A stretch of 64,000 nucleotides of DNA, taken from positions 158,501 through 222,500 of the forward strand of contig JAQFVV010006704.1 in assembly GCA_028023455.1 (NCBI GenBank), written 5' to 3'. Numbering within the stretch: the first letter of the stretch is position 1; the number at the start of each line of letters is the position of its first letter. Source of the stretch: Epiperipatus broadwayi (Eukaryota; Onychophora; Udeonychophora; Euonychophora; Peripatidae). Made by a program: the position numbers and the translations under genes. This document shows positions 48,066-60,000 of this stretch, piece after piece. A model generated the notes under the pieces. That model ran no database searches. It was not told the DNA's origin and saw only the letters and a list, made by a program, of their open reading frames with translations.

Positions 48066-49658
48066 CTATCCAATTGCAATGGAGTCCCAGGTTTGTGCAG
48101 CTGTGAAGGGGTCAGCAGTGTGCATATCTCTATCCCTTTCCTTGTTTAGTATTTGGCAAAATGCTGTGAATATATTATTCAAGGTCTCAGCCTGGAACAC
48201 CAGCTTACAGCGCAATGCCCAGATGGAAAAGTTAATTATGGCCAAAAGCCGGATCTCAGAGAATATACCCTTTTCAATTACTATCTTGAGGTTCATTTCA
48301 ATTTGATTTCTTGTCATGTTTTGTTGAAAATGAGTTCTTAAATTGTTCAAAGTTGTGCATTCGAAGAGGAAGTGATCGGTAGTCTCTTCCTGTCTTTGAC
48401 ACAATGTGCAATTAGGGTCAATATCTTGCCCCCTTTTATAGTGGAGGAAGGCATTTGTTGGGAGGGCATGCAGGTTCGATTTCAATAAGAAGTCCACGAT
48501 TTTTGGCGGCAACTTCCAGAGCTTGGTCATCCTTATCATTCGAGGGATGTTGATTGAAAGGCAGCTGGGGATCCTCTGTTTTTGATGGTCAAGAAGATCA
48601 AACACTTCCCAATACACAAGTTTTCTTTGAAATAGGGTTGATGTTGGTTTGATGTTATCAAAGATAAAGTTGATCTGCTGTTGAAGGAGCAAGGCACGTC
48701 CTCTGGGGGGTGGCCGATCAGTAGGTTGAATGCCCTTTTCCGGAAGTGGGCATTGATCACATTCATTTTCCTTGAAGATGTTGTAGAGTACATTATGGAT
48801 GCATTGTAAGTTGAATATAGTTAGCGAGTGTAGTGAAAGACCATTTAAAGTTTTGGGCTTTTGGAGGATTCTCAAGCTAATTACGGGTGATTGGCCCGCC
48901 CAACTCAGTTTTCTACAGGTGGTTTCTACTTTGTTGATGAATACCTTGGTGGGGATGAACCCTGCCAAATAGTATATTATTTTTGGAAGAATGAGAGCAT
49001 TTAAAAGGGCTACTTTCCCAAATAGGGAAAGGTATATTTTTGACAAAGATGCGATTGTGATTTCAATTTTCTCTAATAATGAGTCCTGTATCTCTTTATG
49101 CATCACTGTGGGTGTTTTTGATAGGTGAAATCCTAGAAATTTCTGTGGTACTGCTTCAAATCCACCAGAGATCTTCTGGCCAGTAAGAATTGACCAAATA
49201 GCTGATTTTTTTGGGTTGACAAGGAAACCAGATAATTTGGCATGGTGATCAAGAAGTTGTTTTAGCTTATCCAGTTCATCATGGGATGAAAGAAACACAA
49301 CTACATCATCCATATAGGAGATGTGATTGATGTTCTCATTAAGTAGTGGAACAGTGATACCAGAAAACGTGGCCTCGATGTTCAACAGCATTGGATTGAT
49401 ATAGGCAGCAAAGAGAAGTGCACTCAGGGGAGAACTTTGGGGGGTGAAGATGTAGGGCATAAAACCCAGGGCAATGCGACCATCTAGGGACAAGAACACT
49501 TCCCGATTGTAAAGAATGTTCTCAATCATTTGAATGTATATGGGTGGTACATTTAGCTGTTCCAGAACACTGAGAAGAACATCAATTCTCATGGAGTCAA
49601 ATGCCCCAGCTATATCAAGTTGGACTGCAATGGGCTGGGACTTTCTTTGTCTCCGCAC
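48066..49658 (-). CDS. reverse transcriptase palm to C-terminus with zf-RVT, 530 residues
   Basis: The frame keeps the catalytic parts of a non-LTR reverse transcriptase. The first Asp motif LDIAGAFDSM is near residues 14-23. SSPLSALLFAAYINPML is near 74-90, in place of the usual RQGDPLSP. YMDDVVVF is near 114-121, with the catalytic pair. KFLGFHLSKT is near 169-178. A long connection region leads to a CCHC-type zf-RVT motif, CTLCQRQEETTDHFLFEC (C-x2-C-x8-H-x4-C), near 417-434. The frame really extends about 21 codons upstream to the TAA at 49722-49724, adding GPSTSDAVSHFRLLVDH. The annotated start is therefore just the first Met after a mutation. Confidence 0.85.
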   Translation of the reverse strand: MRRQRKSQPIAVQLDIAGAFDSMRIDVLLSVLEQLNVPPIYIQMIENILYNREVFLSLDGRIALGFMPYIFTPQSSPLSALLFAAYINPMLLNIEATFSGITVPLLNENINHISYMDDVVVFLSSHDELDKLKQLLDHHAKLSGFLVNPKKSAIWSILTGQKISGGFEAVPQKFLGFHLSKTPTVMHKEIQDSLLEKIEITIASLSKIYLSLFGKVALLNALILPKIIYYLAGFIPTKVFINKVETTCRKLSWAGQSPVISLRILQKPKTLNGLSLHSLTIFNLQCIHNVLYNIFKENECDQCPLPEKGIQPTDRPPPRGRALLLQQQINFIFDNIKPTSTLFQRKLVYWEVFDLLDHQKQRIPSCLSINIPRMIRMTKLWKLPPKIVDFLLKSNLHALPTNAFLHYKRGQDIDPNCTLCQRQEETTDHFLFECTTLNNLRTHFQQNMTRNQIEMNLKIVIEKGIFSEIRLLAIINFSIWALRCKLVFQAETLNNIFTAFCQILNKERDRDMHTADPFTAAQTWDSIAIG

Positions 49659-49721
49659 ATGATCGACCAGAAGTCTGAAGTGGCTGACAGCGTCAGATGT
49701 TGAAGGGCCTTTTTTTGCAAA

Positions 49722-50409
49722 TTAATAGCGTGAAAGTTGTTTAATTATGTTATATTGAATCTTGTCTTTAATGATGCTCTCGATGATTCTTGTCAATAGA
49801 GGAATCATCGAGATAGGATGCAGGTTATTGAGATCTGGTTGTGGATCACGCTTCTTTAAAAAAGGTACCATGGAGATGGGACATAGGTTTATTAGGTGAT
49901 GACTTCCAGTGGCGATGAGGTCTATCATTCCGTGAATTACTGGGATAGTAAAAGCTCTTAGGTGTAAAAGTAGAAATCTGGGAATTCCATGCATGCCAAG
50001 ATGGACACTTTCTGGGAGTGATTGCAGTTTGTCAAGAATATCACCATCTGTGATGTTATGTTCCATAGAGTTGTTATTAACAAAAACCCTACGGATGTTA
50101 GTGACACCAATAGTTTGTAATTTTCTTTTGTAAAAGTCTCTTATTTTGGAAAGCATGGAGAGGCCTATATATTGTTTACTGTGTATCTTGATCGATGAGG
50201 GTGCCTTGTTTTGTTGGTTGGATCCTAGGGCCCATCTGATGTAACCTCGAGTCCAGCAGTGTTGATATGCTAAGAAACTGCGCGCTCGTTTAATTGATAG
50301 GTATTCAGCCAGGGATTGTTGGGTAGCTTTGTATTGTAGTTTTGAGTAATTCTTGGATATTTTGCCTTTGTATGGGCAAATGTTTAAGTGTGTCGGCTAT
50401 CTTGTCCAA
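49722..50409 (-). pseudogene. RT fingers and linker of the same non-LTR element, truncated by a stop
   Basis: This stretch is in the same frame as the RT body and separated from it by one TAA. Reading toward the palm it has HCWTRGYIRWALGS and KAPSSIKIHSKQYIGLS (50156-50290). Then come MLSKIRDFYKRKLQ, the RT finger motifs PFLKKRDPQPDLNNLHPISM and PLLTRIIESIIKDK, and QLSRY before the stop. A frameshift at about 50400 connects to a segment ending HNKGPLKLLS at 50410 in another frame, which runs into the gap. Confidence 0.78.
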
Positions 50410-50573
50410 TTAACTTAGTAATTTGAGGGGACCTTTATTATGTTGAGTGCATTTATGAATATGTGATTGTAGAATATTTATGAAGTTATTCCATTTATCA
50501 CATGGTGAAAGTGTGTTTATATTAGCAGAGTTGAATGATATGTAAATCTCAGAGATGAGATGTATAGTGGCAG

Positions 50574-51073
50574 NNNNNNNNNNNNNNNNNNNNNNNNNNN
50601 NNNNNNNNNNNNNNNNNNNNNNNNNNNNNNNNNNNNNNNNNNNNNNNNNNNNNNNNNNNNNNNNNNNNNNNNNNNNNNNNNNNNNNNNNNNNNNNNNNNN
50701 NNNNNNNNNNNNNNNNNNNNNNNNNNNNNNNNNNNNNNNNNNNNNNNNNNNNNNNNNNNNNNNNNNNNNNNNNNNNNNNNNNNNNNNNNNNNNNNNNNNN
50801 NNNNNNNNNNNNNNNNNNNNNNNNNNNNNNNNNNNNNNNNNNNNNNNNNNNNNNNNNNNNNNNNNNNNNNNNNNNNNNNNNNNNNNNNNNNNNNNNNNNN
50901 NNNNNNNNNNNNNNNNNNNNNNNNNNNNNNNNNNNNNNNNNNNNNNNNNNNNNNNNNNNNNNNNNNNNNNNNNNNNNNNNNNNNNNNNNNNNNNNNNNNN
51001 NNNNNNNNNNNNNNNNNNNNNNNNNNNNNNNNNNNNNNNNNNNNNNNNNNNNNNNNNNNNNNNNNNNNNNNNN
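50574..51073. other. assembly gap of exactly 500 N
   Basis: Exactly 500 undetermined bases separate the retroelement from the satellite. The round length suggests a placeholder, so the true distance is unknown. Frames reported across it are artefacts. Confidence 0.98.
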
Positions 51074-51083
51074 TTGCTCTTTT

Positions 51084-54000
51084 TTTGAATGAATTTTTTT
51101 ACTGGTTTTGTCATATTTAGGTAAAATTAGCTAAATTATACTGAACTGCAATGTTAAAGTATTCAAATTCATCAATTTTTAGGAATGTGTAATTTGGCTG
51201 TATTTCCAAGCTTAAAACCCGCTAAGAACATGCTGGTGTACAGTACTATATTTTGAATGAATTTTTTTACTGGTTTTGTCATATTTAGGTAAAATTAGCT
51301 AAATTATACTGAACTGCAATGTTAAAGTATTCAAATTCATCAATTTTTAAAAATTTGTAACCAGGCTTCATTTCCAAGCTTAAAACGCGCTATGAACATG
51401 CTGGTATACAGTAATATATTTTTAATGAATTTTTTCACTGATTTTGTCATATTTCGGTAGAATTAGCTAAATTATACTGAACTGCAATGTTAAAGTATTC
51501 AAATTCATCAATTTTTAAAAATTTGTAACCAGGCTTCATTTCCAAGCTTAAAACGCGCTATGAACATGCTGGTATACAGTAATATATTTTTAATGAATTT
51601 TTTCACTGATTTTGTCATATTTCGATAGAATTAGCTAAATTATACTGAACTGCAATGTTAAAGTATTCAAATTCATCAATTTTTAGGAATGTGTAATTTG
51701 GCTGTATTTCCAAGCTTAAAACCCGCTAAGACCATGCTGGTGTACAGTACTATATTTTGAATGAATTTTTTTACTGGTTTTGTCATATTTAGGTAAAATT
51801 AGCTAAATTATACTGAACTGCAATGTTAAAGTATTCAAATTCATCAATTTTTAAAAATTTGTAACCAGGCTTCATTTCCAAGCTTAAAACGCGCTATGAA
51901 CATGCTGGTATACAGTAATATATTTTTAATGAATTTTTTCACTGATTTTGTCATATTTCGGTAGAATTAGCTAAATTATACTGAACTGCAATGTTAAAGT
52001 ATTCAAATTCATCAATTTTTAGGAATGTGTAATTTGGCTGTATTTCCAAGCTTAAAACCCGCTAAGAACATGCTGGTGTACAGTACTATATTTTGAATGA
52101 ATTTTTTTACTGGTTTTGTCATATTTAGGTAAAATTAGCTAAATTATACTGAACTGCAATGTTAAAGTATTCAAATTCATCAATTTTTAAAAATTTGTAA
52201 CCAGGCTTTATTTCCAAGCTTAAAACGCGCTATGAACATGCTGGTATACAGTAATATATTTTTAATGAATTTTTTCACTGGTTTTGTCATATTTAGGTAA
52301 AATTAGCTAAATTATACTGAACTGCAATGTTAAAGTATTCAAATTCATCAATTTTTAAAAATTTGTAACCAGGCTTCATTTCCAAGCTTAAAACGCGCTA
52401 TGAACATGCTGGTATACAGTAATATATTTTTAATGAATTTTTTCACTGATTTTGTCATATTTCGGTAGAATTAGCTAAATTATACTGAACTGCAATGTTA
52501 AAGTATTTAAATTCATCAATTTTTATGAATTTGTCACCTGGCTGTATTTCCAAGCTTAAAACAAGCTATGAACATGCTGGTATACAGTAATATATTTTTA
52601 ATGAATTTTTTCACTGATTTGGTCATATTTCGATAGAATTAGCTAAATTATACTGAACTGCAATGTTAAAGTATTCAAATTCATCAATTTTTAGGAGTGT
52701 GTAATTTGGCTGTATTTCCAAGCTTAAAACCCGCTAAGAACATGCTGGTGTACAGTACTATATTTTGAATGAATTTTTTTACTGGTTTTGTCATATTTAG
52801 GTAAAATTAGCTAAATTATACTGAACTGCAATGTTAAAGTATTCAAATTCATCAATTTTTAAAAATTTGTAACCAGGCTTCATTTCCAAGCTTAAAACGC
52901 GCTATGAACATGCTGGTATACAGTAATATATTTTTAATGAATTTTTTCACTGATTTTGTCATATTTCGGTAGAATTAGCTAAATTATACTGAACTGCAAT
53001 GTTAAAGTATTCAAATTCATCAATTTTTAAAAATTTGTAACCAGGCTTCATTTCCAAGCTTAAAACGCGCTATGAACATGCTGGTATACAGTAATATATT
53101 TTTAATGAATTTTTTCACTGATTTGGTCAAATTTCGATAGAATTAGCTAAATTATACTGAACTGCAATGTTAAAGTATTCAAATTCATCAATTTTTAGGA
53201 ATTTGTAACCTGGCTGTATTTCCAAGCTTAAAACGCGCTATGAACATGCTGGTATACAGTAATATATTTTTAATGAATTTTTTCACTGATTTGGTCATAT
53301 TTCGATAGAATTAGCTAAATTATACTGAACTGCAATGTTAAAGTATTCAAATTCATCAATTTTTAGGAATGTGTAATTTGGCTGTATTTCCAAGCTTAAA
53401 ACCCGCTAAGACCATGCTGGTGTACAGTACTATATTTTGAATGAATTTTTTTACTGGTTTTGTCATATTTAGGTAAAATTAGCTAAATTATACTGAACTG
53501 CAATGTTAAAGTATTCAAATTCATCAATTTTTAAAAATTTGTAACCAGGCTTCATTTCCAAGCTTAAAACGCGCTATGAACATGCTGGTATACAGTAATA
53601 TATTTTTAATGAATTTTTTCACTGATTTTGTCATATTTCGGTAGAATTAGCTAAATTATACTGAACTGCAATGTTAAAGTATTTAAATTCATCAATTTTT
53701 ATGAATTTGTCACCTGGCTGTATTTCCAAGCTTAAAACAAGCTATGAACATGCTGGTATACAGTAATATATTTTTAATGAATTTTTTCACTGATTTGGTC
53801 ATATTTCGATAGAATTAGCTAAATTATACTGAACTGCAATGTTAAAGTATTCAAATTCATCAATTTTTAGGAGTGTGTAATTTGGCTGTATTTCCAAGCT
53901 TAAAACCCGCTAAGAACATGCTGGTGTACAGTACTATATTTTGAATGAATTTTTTTACTGGTTTTGTCATATTTAGGTAAAATTAGCTAAATTATACTGA

Positions 54001-57000
54001 ACTGCAATGTTAAAGTATTCAAATTCATCAATTTTTAGGAATGTGTAATTTGGCTGTATTTCCAAGCTTAAAACCCGCTAAGACCATGCTGGTGTACAGT
54101 ACTATATTTTGAATGAATTTTTTTACTGGTTTTGTCATATTTAGGTAAAATTAGCTAAATTCTACTGAACTGCAATGTTAAAGTATTTAAATTCATCAAT
54201 TTTTAAAAATTTGTAACCAGGCTTCATTTCCAAGCTTAAAACGCGCTATGAACATGCTGGTATACAGTAATATATTTTTAATGAATTTTTTCACTGATTT
54301 TGTCATATTTCGGTAGAATTAGCTAAATTATACTGAACTGCAATGTTAAAGTATTTAAATTCATCAATTTTTATGAATTTGTCACCTGGCTGTATTTCCA
54401 AGCTTAAAACAAGCTATGAACATGCTGGTATACAGTAATATATTTTTAATGAATTTTTTCACTGATTTAGTCATATTTCGATAGAATTAGCTAAATTATA
54501 CTGAACTGCAATGTTAAAGTATTCAAATTCATCAATTTTTAGGAGTGTGTAATTTGGCTGTATTTCCAAGCTTAAAACCCGCTAAGAACATGCTGGTGTA
54601 CAGTACTATATTTTGAATGAATTTTTTTACTGGTTTTGTCATATTTAGGTAAAATTAGCTAAATTATACTGAACTGCAATGTTAAAGTATTCAAATTCAT
54701 CAATTTTTAAAAATTTGTAACCAGGCTGTATTTCCAAGCTTAAAACCCGCTAAGACCATGCTGTTGTACAGTACTATATTTTGAATGAATTTTTTTACTG
54801 GTTTTGTCATATTTAGGTAAAATTAGCTAAATTATACTGAACTGCAATGTTAAAGTATTCAAATTCATCAATTTTTAAAAATTTGTAACCAGGCTTCATT
54901 TCCAAGCTTAAAACGCGCTATGAACATGCTGGTATACAGTAATATATTTTTAATGAATTTTTTCACTGATTTTGTCATATTTCGGTAGAATTAGCTAAAT
55001 TATACTGAACTGCAATGTTAAAGTATTCAAATTCATCAATTTTTAAAAATTTGTAACCAGGCTTCATTTCCAAGCTTAAAACGCGCTATGAACATGCTGG
55101 TATACAGTAATATATTTTTAATGAATTTTTTCACTGATTTGGTCATATTTCGGTAGAATTAGCTAAATTATACTGAACTGCAATGTTAAAGTATTCAAAT
55201 TCATCAATTTTTAGGAATGTGTAATTTGGCTGTATTTCCAAGCTTAAAACCCGCTAAGACCATGCTGGTGTACAGTACTATATTTTGAATGAATTTTTTT
55301 ACTGGTTTTGTCATATTTAGGTAAAATTAGCTAAATTATACTGAACTGCAATGTTAAAGTATTCAAATTCATCAATTTTTAAAAATTTGTAACCAGGCTT
55401 CATTTCCAAGCTTAAAACGCGCTATGAACATGCTGGTATACAGTAATATATTTTTAATGAATTTTTTCACTGATTTTGTCATATTTCGGTAGAATTAGCT
55501 AAATTATACTGAACTGCAATGTTAAAGTATTCAAATTCATCAATTTTTATGAATTTGTCACCTGGCTGTATTTCCAAGCTTAAAACAAGCTATGAACATG
55601 CTGGTATACAGTAATATATTTTTAATGAATTTTTTCACTGATTTGGTCATATTTCGATAGAATTAGCTAAATTATACTGAACTGCAATGTTAAAGTATTC
55701 AAATTCATCAATTTTTAGAAGTGTGTAATTTGGCTGTATTTCCAAGCTTAAAACCCGCTAAGAACATGCTGGTGTACAGTACTATATTTTGAATGAATTT
55801 TTTTACTGGTTTTGTCATATTTAGGTAAAATTAGCTAAATTATACTGAACTGCAATGTTAAAGTATTCAAATTCATCAATTTTTAGGAATGTGTAATTTG
55901 GCTGTATTTCCAAGCTTAAAACCCGCTATGAACATGCTGGTATACAGTAATATATTTTTAATGAATTTTTTCACTGATTTTGTCATATTTAGGTAGAATT
56001 AGCTAAATTATACTGAACTGCAATGTTAAAGTATTCAAATTCATCAATTTTTAAAAATTTGTAACCAGGCTTCATTTCCAAGCTTAAAACGCGCTATGAA
56101 CATGCTGGTATACAGTAATATATTTTTAATGAATTTTTTCACTGATTTTGTCATATTTCGATAGAATTAGCTAAATTATACTGAACTGCAATGTTAAAGT
56201 ATTCAAATTCATCAATTTTTAAAAATTTGTAACCAGGCTGTATTTCCAAGCTTAAAACCCGCTAAGAACATGCTGGTGTACAGTACTATATTTTGAATGA
56301 ATTTTTTTACTGATTTTGTCATATTTCGGTAAAATTAGCTAAATTATACTGAACTGCAATGTTAAAGTATTCAAATTCATCAATTTTTAGGAATGTGTAA
56401 TTTGGCTGTATTTCCAAGCTTAAAACCCGCTAAGACCATGCTGTTGTACAGTACTATATTTTGAATGAATTTTTTTACTGGTTTTGTCATATTTAGGTAA
56501 AATTAGCTAAATTATACTGAACTGCAATGTTAAAGTATTCAAATTCATCAATTTTTAAAAATTTGTAACCAGGCTTCATTTCCAAGCTTAAAACGCGCTA
56601 TGAACATGCTGGTATACAGTAATATATTTTTAATGAATTTTTTCACTGATTTTGTCATATTTCGGTAGAATTAGCTAAATTATACTGAACTGCAATGTTA
56701 AAGTATTCAAATTCATCAATTTTTAAAAATTTGTAACCAGGCTTCATTTCCAAGCTTAAAACGCGCTATGAACATGCTGGTATACAGTAATATATTTTTA
56801 ATGAATTTTTTCACTGATTTGGTCAAATTTCGATAGAATTAGCTAAATTATACTGAACTGCAATGTTAAAGTATTCAAATTCATCAATTTTTAGGAATGT
56901 GTGTAATTTGGCTGTATTTCCAAGCTTAAAACCCGCTAAGACCATGCTGGTGTACAGTACTATATTTTGAATGAATTTTTTTACTGGTTTTGTCATATTT

Positions 57001-60000
57001 AGGTAAAATTAGCTAAATTCTACTGAACTGCAATGTTAAAGTATTTAAATTCATCAATTTTTAAAAATTTGTAACCAGGCTTCATTTCCAAGCTTAAAAC
57101 GCGCTATGAACATGCTGGTATACAGTAATATATTTTTAATGAATTTTTTCACTGATTTTGTCATATTTCGGTAGAATTAGCTAAATTATACTGAACTGCA
57201 ATGTTAAAGTATTTAAATTCATCAATTTTTATGAATTTGTCACCTGGCTGTATTTCCAAGCTTAAAACAAGCTATGAACATGCTGGTATACAGTAATATA
57301 TTTTTAATGAATTTTTTCACTGATTTGGTCATATTTCGATAGAATTAGCTAAATTATACTGAACTGCAATGTTAAAGTATTCAAATTCATCAATTTTTAG
57401 GAATGTGTAATTTGGCTGTATTTCCAAGCTTAAAACCCGCTAAGAACATGCTGGTGTACAGTACTATATTTTGAATGAATTTTTTTACTGGTTTTGTCAT
57501 ATTTAGGTAAAATTAGCTAAATTATACTGAACTGCAATGTTAAAGTATTCAAATTCATCAATTTTTAGGAATTTGTAATTTGGCTGTATTTCCAAGCTTA
57601 AAACCCGCTAAGACCATGCTGTTGTACAGTACTATATTTTGAATGAATTTTTTTACTGGTTTTGTCATATTTAGGTAAAATTAGCTAAATTATACTGAAC
57701 TGCAATGTTAAAGTATTCAAATTCATCAATTTTTAAAAATTTGTAACCAGGCTTCATTTCCAAGCTTAAAACGCGCTATGAACATGCTGGTATACAGTAA
57801 TATATTTTTAATGAATTTTTTCACTGATTTTGTCATATTTCGGTAGAATTAGCTAAATTATACTGAACTGCAATGTTAAAGTATTCAAATTCATCAATTT
57901 TTAGGAATGTGTAATTTGGCTGTATTTCCAAGCTTAAAACCCGCTAAGAACATGCTGGTGTACAGTACTATATTTTGAATGAATTTTTTTACTGGTTTTG
58001 TCATATTTAGGTAAAATTAGCTAAATTATACTGAACTGCAATGTTAAAGTATTCAAATTCATCAATTTTTAGGAATTTGTAATTTGGCTGTATTTCCAAG
58101 CTTAAAACCCGCTAAGACCATGCTGGTGTACAGTACTATATTTTGAATGAATTTTTTTACTGGTTTTGTCATATTTAGGTAAAATTAGCTAAATTCTACT
58201 GAACTGCAATGTTAAAGTATTCAAATTCATCAATTTTTAAAAATTTGTAACCAGGCTTCATTTCCAAGCTTAAAACGCGCTATGAACATGCTGGTATACA
58301 GTAATATATTTTTAATGAATTTTTTCACTGATTTTGTCATATTTCGGTAGAATTAGCTAAATTATACTGAACTGCAATGTTAAAGTATTCAAATTCATCA
58401 ATTTTTATGAATTTGTCACCTGGCTGTATTTCCAAGCTTAAAACAAGCTATGAACATGCTGGTATACAGTAATATATTTTTAATGAATTTTTTCACTGAT
58501 TTAGTCATATTTCGATAGAATTAGCTAAATTATACTGAACTGCAATGTTAAAGTATTCAAATTCATCAATTTTTAGGAGTGTGTAATTTGGCTGTATTTC
58601 CAAGCTTAAAACCCGCTAAGAACATGCTGGTGTACAGTACTATATTTTGAATGAATTTTTTTACTGGTTTTGTCATATTTAGGTAAAATTAGCTAAATTA
58701 TACTGAACTGCAATGTTAAAGTATTCAAATTCATCAATTTTTAGGAATTTGTAACCTGGCTGTATTTCCAAGCTTAAAACCCGCTAAGAACATGCTGGTG
58801 TACAGTACTATATTTTTAATGAATTTTTTTACTGATTTTGTCATATTTAGGTAGAATTAGCTAAATTATACTGAACTGCAATGTTAAAGTATTCAAATTC
58901 ATCAATTTTTAAAAATTTGTAACCAGGCTTCATTTCCAAGCTTAAAACGCGCTATGAACATGCTGGTATACAGTAATATATTTTTAATGAATTTTTTCAC
59001 TGATTTTGTCATATTTCGATAGAATTAGCTAAATTATACTGAACTGCAATGTTAAAGTATTCAAATTCATCAATTTTTAGGAATGTGTAATTTGGCTGCA
59101 TTTCCAAGCTTAAAACCCGCTAAGACCATGCTGGTGTACAGTACTATATTTTGAATGAATTTTTTTACTGGTTTTGTCATATTTAGGTAAAATTAGCTAA
59201 ATTCTACTGAACTGCAATGTTAAAGTATTCAAATTCATCAATTTTTAAAAATTTGTAACCAGGCTTCATTTCCAAGCTTAAAACGCGCTATGAACATGCT
59301 GGTATACAGTAATATATTTTTAATGAATTTTTTCACTGATTTTGTCATATTTCGGTAGAATTAGCTAAATTATACTGAACTGCAATGTTAAAGTATTCAA
59401 ATTCATCAATTTTTATGAATTTGTCACCTGGCTGTATTTCCAAGCTTAAAACAAGCTATGAACATGCTGGTATACAGTAATATATTTTTAATGAATTTTT
59501 TCACTGATTTGGTCATATTTCGATAGAATTAGCTAAATTATACTGAACTGCAATGTTAAAGTATTCAAATTCATCAATTTTTAGAAATGTGTAATTTGGC
59601 TGTATTTCCAAGCTTAAAACCCGCTAAGAACATGCTGGTGTACAGTACTATATTTTGAATGAATTTTTTTACTGGTTTTGTCATATTTAGGTAAAATTAG
59701 CTAAATTATACTGAACTGCAATGTTAAAGTATTCAAATTCATCAATTTTTAGGAATGTGTAATTTGGCTGTATTTCCAAGCTTAAAACCCGCTAAGACCA
59801 TGCTGGTGTACAGTACTATATTTTGAATGAATTTTTTTACTGGTTTTGTCATATTTAGGTAAAATTAGCTAAATTCTACTGAACTGCAATGTTAAAGTAT
59901 TCAAATTCATCAATTTTTAAAAATTTGTAACCAGGCTTCATTTCCAAGCTTAAAACGCGCTATGAACATGCTGGTATACAGTAATATATTTTTAATGAAT

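Larger units (their letters stand above)
47760..50573 (-). mobile_element. second non-LTR retrotransposon (YMDD RT with zf-RVT), 5' part lost in gap
   Basis: On the minus strand coding remnants run from the gap edge at 50573 to the stop at 48066. An AATAAA on this strand at about 47767-47773 may mark the 3' end. RT and zinc domains fit an L1/Tx1-like or related lineage, unlike the element at 7.4 kb. Any endonuclease would lie in or beyond the gap. Damage is modest: a stop at 50410-50412, one frameshift near there and one TAA at 49722-49724. GC is clearly higher than in the flanks. Confidence 0.85.

Noticed and set aside
48079-48793. Open frames overlapping the minus-strand RT
   Set aside because: Shadows of the RT reading frame in other phases.
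50410-51120. Open frames running across the N gap
   Set aside because: They exist only because N bases cannot contain stops.
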